Assembly: GCA_016934125.1 (NCBI GenBank)
Contig: JAFGTL010000414.1
Location: 1-8,267 of the forward strand
Length of the DNA stretch: 8,267 bases
DNA from: Candidatus Hydrogenedentota bacterium
Lineage (GTDB): Bacteria > Hydrogenedentota > Hydrogenedentia > Hydrogenedentales > SLHB01
Direction: 5' to 3'
Shown here piece after piece: positions 6,327-8,267 of this stretch. Position 1 is the first letter of the stretch; each line of letters starts with the position of its first letter. The notes beneath the pieces were generated by a model. The model was given only the letters and a program-made list of their open reading frames with translations. It searched no databases and was not told the DNA's origin. Made by a program: the position numbers and the translations under genes.

Positions 6327-7901
6327 CTACTCCAACTCACACCAATACAGAATGCGCACCGAGGTGTCGGTGCGATCAATTACGGCGCTGGCGCAGCGAT
6401 ACGATTCGCCGTTGCGCAACACGCCGAAGGAACGCACATTGAATACGTCGCTGCGCACCGTGAGGTTCGGACAGATCTTCTTGAAGAGTTCCTCGGTGAC
6501 GCCGTCCACGTCGAGCAGATCGGCCAGCGTCGTGAATCCCTCCTGCCGGCCCTCGCGCTCGCGCACGATGCTGCGCGCCACCGCCTCGTCCATGTCGGGC
6601 AGGCACGCCAGCACTTCGGGCGAGGCCGTGTTGACGTTGATGAGGCCGTGAAGCACCTCGTCCCCGGTGGTCGACACCAGATCCGCGATTCGGCGGAACT
6701 GATCCGTGTCGAAGGCCTTCTGCCCGGTACCCTTCACCTGGGGCGCAGGTTGCCCGCCCTCTTCGCCGTCCGACGGCGCCTCACCGTCCGATTCAGCCTG
6801 CTCATTCTTGGCCGTCTCGTCTCCGTTCTTGCCGTCGTTCTTGCCGCCATCCTGCCCGGTGTCTTTGTCGCCGCCCGATTCCTCGCCCTGCTGCAATTCC
6901 CCCTGCTGGCCCTCCGGAGAACCACCGTCCGGCGGCTTCTGCTCCACTTTCTCGACGAGTTCGACGTCCAGCAGATCGGCGATACTCGAGAACTTGTTCT
7001 TCTGGCGGTGGGCGACGATGGAATCGGCCTGCTGCTGGCTCAGGCCCGACACCGACGACACGAGGGTGCTCGCGTCGGCACTGCTCAGATCCACGCGTTC
7101 CTCACCGTCTGCGGTGACGTTGCGCGCGGCCGACCATGTGGTCAGATAGGCGGCCAGGCCGTCGTCGAGCCAGCCGTCCGCGTTATCCGGCGGCCAGCTT
7201 TCATCGCCGTCATCCTCGTTCGAATCGAGGATTCCGTTCCCGTTCTGATCCTCCCCGTAGAGCATCATCCGATCCACGCCCTCGAGGGCCAGCAGATCGT
7301 TGAGATCATGAAACCCGGCACGCCGGGTTCCCTCTTCGGCGCTTTCGGACGACGCGTCGGCTTGGCCGGACTCGCCGGCTTGGCCAACCTGCTGTTGGCC
7401 GCTGTGCTCGCGGTAGTCCACAATCAGGGCCGCCAGCTCCGGCTCGATGCCCGGCACGCGCGCGAGCATGTCCTCATCGGCGTTGTTCAGGTTGATCTTG
7501 GCCGCCTCATCCCCGATTCCGTATAGGGGATCGCCGGCCTCATCCATCCCGGCGTAGAGCGTGTACGTCCCGTCGCCGAGTTCGATGTTGTGATAGGGGC
7601 GCTCGTCGTCCTCCCGGAGGTCGGCGAGGGCCTGCACGCGATCGCGGCCGGCGGTGAGATCGGCGACGGCGTGCTCGACGCCGGCGCGCGCGAGGAAGAA
7701 GGCCTTCGTCGTGTCGCCGGCATTGGCCGTCACCCGCATCCGGAGGTGCGTCGAGAACTTGAGTTCGAGCGCGACGGCAGACAGGATCATGAGCACCCAG
7801 AGAACGAGCACGAGAGCCATGCCGCGGCTCGCGGGCCGTCTACCGGGCCATGATCGGAATCGTCGTCCCGAATGCCATTGGGTTCTCGAATTCATTCTCA
7901 T
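6327..7901 (-). CDS. gspK: GspK-like large minor pseudopilin with three HhH/SAM-like segments and an EF-hand-like loop
   Basis: This 524-aa protein is predicted to cap the T2SS pseudopilus tip in the periplasm. The prepilin peptidase site is SRG^MALVLVLWVL, with cleavage after Gly27. The mature protein has Leu at +5 where other pseudopilins have Glu, which is typical of GspK. A hydrophobic helix spans residues 28-46. Three helix-hairpin-helix/SAM-like segments follow: 'INLNNADEDMLARVPGI' near 136, 'VDLSSADASTLVSSVSGL' near 270 and 'INVNTASPEVLACLPDM' near 421. Residues 218-229 fit an EF-hand loop (D218, N220, N222, G223, L225, D226, E229), with a degenerate second loop at 238-249. Residues 314-397 are a Gly/Asp/Glu/Gln/Lys-rich low-complexity insert. 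GspK is usually about 300-350 aa, so this one is long. The start overlaps gspJ by 62 bp. The Met at 7820 cannot be the start because it is the +1 residue and would remove the leader. Met1 (7901) has TAG-TGG just before it; Met3 (7895) has a better GGATGAG spacing. Confidence 0.92.
   Translation of the reverse strand: MRMNSRTQWHSGRRFRSWPGRRPASRGMALVLVLWVLMILSAVALELKFSTHLRMRVTANAGDTTKAFFLARAGVEHAVADLTAGRDRVQALADLREDDERPYHNIELGDGTYTLYAGMDEAGDPLYGIGDEAAKINLNNADEDMLARVPGIEPELAALIVDYREHSGQQQVGQAGESGQADASSESAEEGTRRAGFHDLNDLLALEGVDRMMLYGEDQNGNGILDSNEDDGDESWPPDNADGWLDDGLAAYLTTWSAARNVTADGEERVDLSSADASTLVSSVSGLSQQQADSIVAHRQKNKFSSIADLLDVELVEKVEQKPPDGGSPEGQQGELQQGEESGGDKDTGQDGGKNDGKNGDETAKNEQAESDGEAPSDGEEGGQPAPQVKGTGQKAFDTDQFRRIADLVSTTGDEVLHGLINVNTASPEVLACLPDMDEAVARSIVREREGRQEGFTTLADLLDVDGVTEELFKKICPNLTVRSDVFNVRSFGVLRNGESYRCASAVIDRTDTSVRILYWCELE
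6711..6962 (-). other. Low-complexity acidic/Gly/Gln insert in gspK
   Basis: GspK residues 314-397 are almost entirely Gly, Asp, Glu, Gln, Lys, Ser, Pro and Asn ('GGDKDTGQDGGKNDGKNGDE' type). They separate the second and third HhH-like segments. The reading frame is intact, so this is a disordered insertion within a working gene, not a frameshift. Confidence 0.82.
7161..7250 (-). other. EF-hand-like calcium loop pair in gspK
   Basis: GspK residues 218-229 read DQNGNGILDSNE, matching the 12-residue EF-hand loop at positions 1, 3, 5, 6, 8, 9 and 12. A second segment, PPDNADGWLDDG (237-248), fits the loop at positions 3, 5, 6, 8 and 9 but lacks an acidic residue at position 1. They lie between the first and second HhH-like segments. 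Calcium binding by pseudopilins is known for the T2SS; for this protein it is inferred. Confidence 0.72.
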
Positions 7902-8267
7902 CCACTACCAGTATGTTGATGTTGACCGCCACCGGGAACTCGTCTTCGCTCCAGCCCGCCTGCCACTCGAGCCCGTCGTAGAACTGGATGTTGAGCGACG
8001 CCACGTACGGCCCCGCCAGCAAGACCGCGCCGCCTTCGAGGGGATCGTCGTCGAGGGTGCTGTCTTCGCGCCGGAGGAGCCAGGCCACCTCCGTATCCGG
8101 ATCGTTCTCGATGTAATACCCCACCTCGCACCGGCCCGTCTGGCCCGGTTCGTCCTGCGGCAGCCGGGCCGGCCGCGCCACGACGAAGTCGATGGTGTCC
8201 GCCGGGAGCCCGCCGTACTCCGTGTCGAGGGCCATGAGCCGGAATCCATCGTGCTCGACTGCGGCCC
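7840..8267 (-). CDS. gspJ: GspJ-like minor pseudopilin, 5' end outside the window
   Basis: This is the C-terminal 141 residues of a T2SS minor pseudopilin. The frame stays open to the window edge, so the prepilin leader and N-terminal helix are missing. In the GspJ family, the protein joins GspI and GspK in the pseudopilus tip complex in the periplasm. The visible part has the GspJ C-terminal pattern: a strand 'CEVGYYIENDP', then 'AWLLRRED', then 'LLAGPYVASLNIQFYDG', a Trp-containing turn (LEWQAGW) and a final strand 'FPVAVNINILV'. The stretch around YVASLNIQFYDG followed by W..GW is the most diagnostic. The Met at 8235 is internal, because coding-type sequence continues upstream of it. It ends in TAG at 7842-7840, inside the start of gspK, which implies translational coupling. 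GspH or GspI would be the alternatives, but the position directly before gspK and the motif favour GspJ. Confidence 0.85.
   Translation of the reverse strand, partial: AAVEHDGFRLMALDTEYGGLPADTIDFVVARPARLPQDEPGQTGRCEVGYYIENDPDTEVAWLLRREDSTLDDDPLEGGAVLLAGPYVASLNIQFYDGLEWQAGWSEDEFPVAVNINILVVDENEFENPMAFGTTIPIMAR

Noticed and set aside
6711..6962. Frameshift or broken gspK at the low-complexity segment
   Set aside because: The frame is open across it and a clear HhH-like segment continues in the same frame afterwards.
5004..7526. Two long plus-strand open frames (5004-6287 and 6312-7526) antisense to gspL and gspK
   Set aside because: Same cause: high-GC shadow frames opposite genes with clear T2SS features. 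No Shine-Dalgarno or known motif supports them.

Overview
The window is the distal half of a type II secretion system (T2SS, general secretion pathway) operon read entirely on the minus strand, followed by what looks like the start of a group II intron. The DNA is GC-rich with strong GC bias at third codon positions. An outer-membrane secretin shows that the host is a diderm (Gram-negative-type) bacterium. The host cannot be named from this window. The gene order, the calcium-loop form of GspK and the many low-complexity linkers remind me of Planctomycetes or other deep-branching, PVC-like or deltaproteobacterial lineages, but this is only an impression.

Layout in transcription order (right to left): a 5'-truncated gspJ (minor pseudopilin, 8267-7840); gspK (large tip pseudopilin, 7901-6327, overlapping the gspJ end); gspL (PilM/PilN-like inner-membrane platform protein, 6290-4791); gspM (PilO-like, 4794-3835, ATGA overlap with gspL); a GspC/PilP-like connector (3838-3167, ATGA overlap with gspM); a 99-bp gap with possible hairpins; and gspD (secretin, 3067-152). 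After gspD come a perfect 14-bp inverted repeat (121-91) and, six bases later, a sequence with the hallmarks of a group II intron 5' end (84-1) that leaves the window. The ATPase, the platform protein GspF and the major pseudopilin are not here and presumably lie upstream.

How the genes work together: GspJ and GspK belong to the tip of the periplasmic pseudopilus. GspL and GspM form the inner-membrane assembly platform that couples to the ATPase. The GspC-like protein links that platform to the secretin GspD, which forms the outer-membrane channel.

The unusual part is the architecture. GspD (971 aa) carries N0 plus about six ring-forming N repeats instead of the usual N0 plus three. The last three repeats have Tyr/Trp-rich inserts at equivalent places. 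GspM, GspC-like and GspK also carry long disordered periplasmic stretches: a KD/GAP heptad tandem repeat, a PPNG repeat tail and an acidic Gln/Gly-rich insert. Together these suggest a T2SS adapted to a long periplasmic reach, which is an inference. No CRISPR array, tRNA, rRNA or internal promoter was identified.
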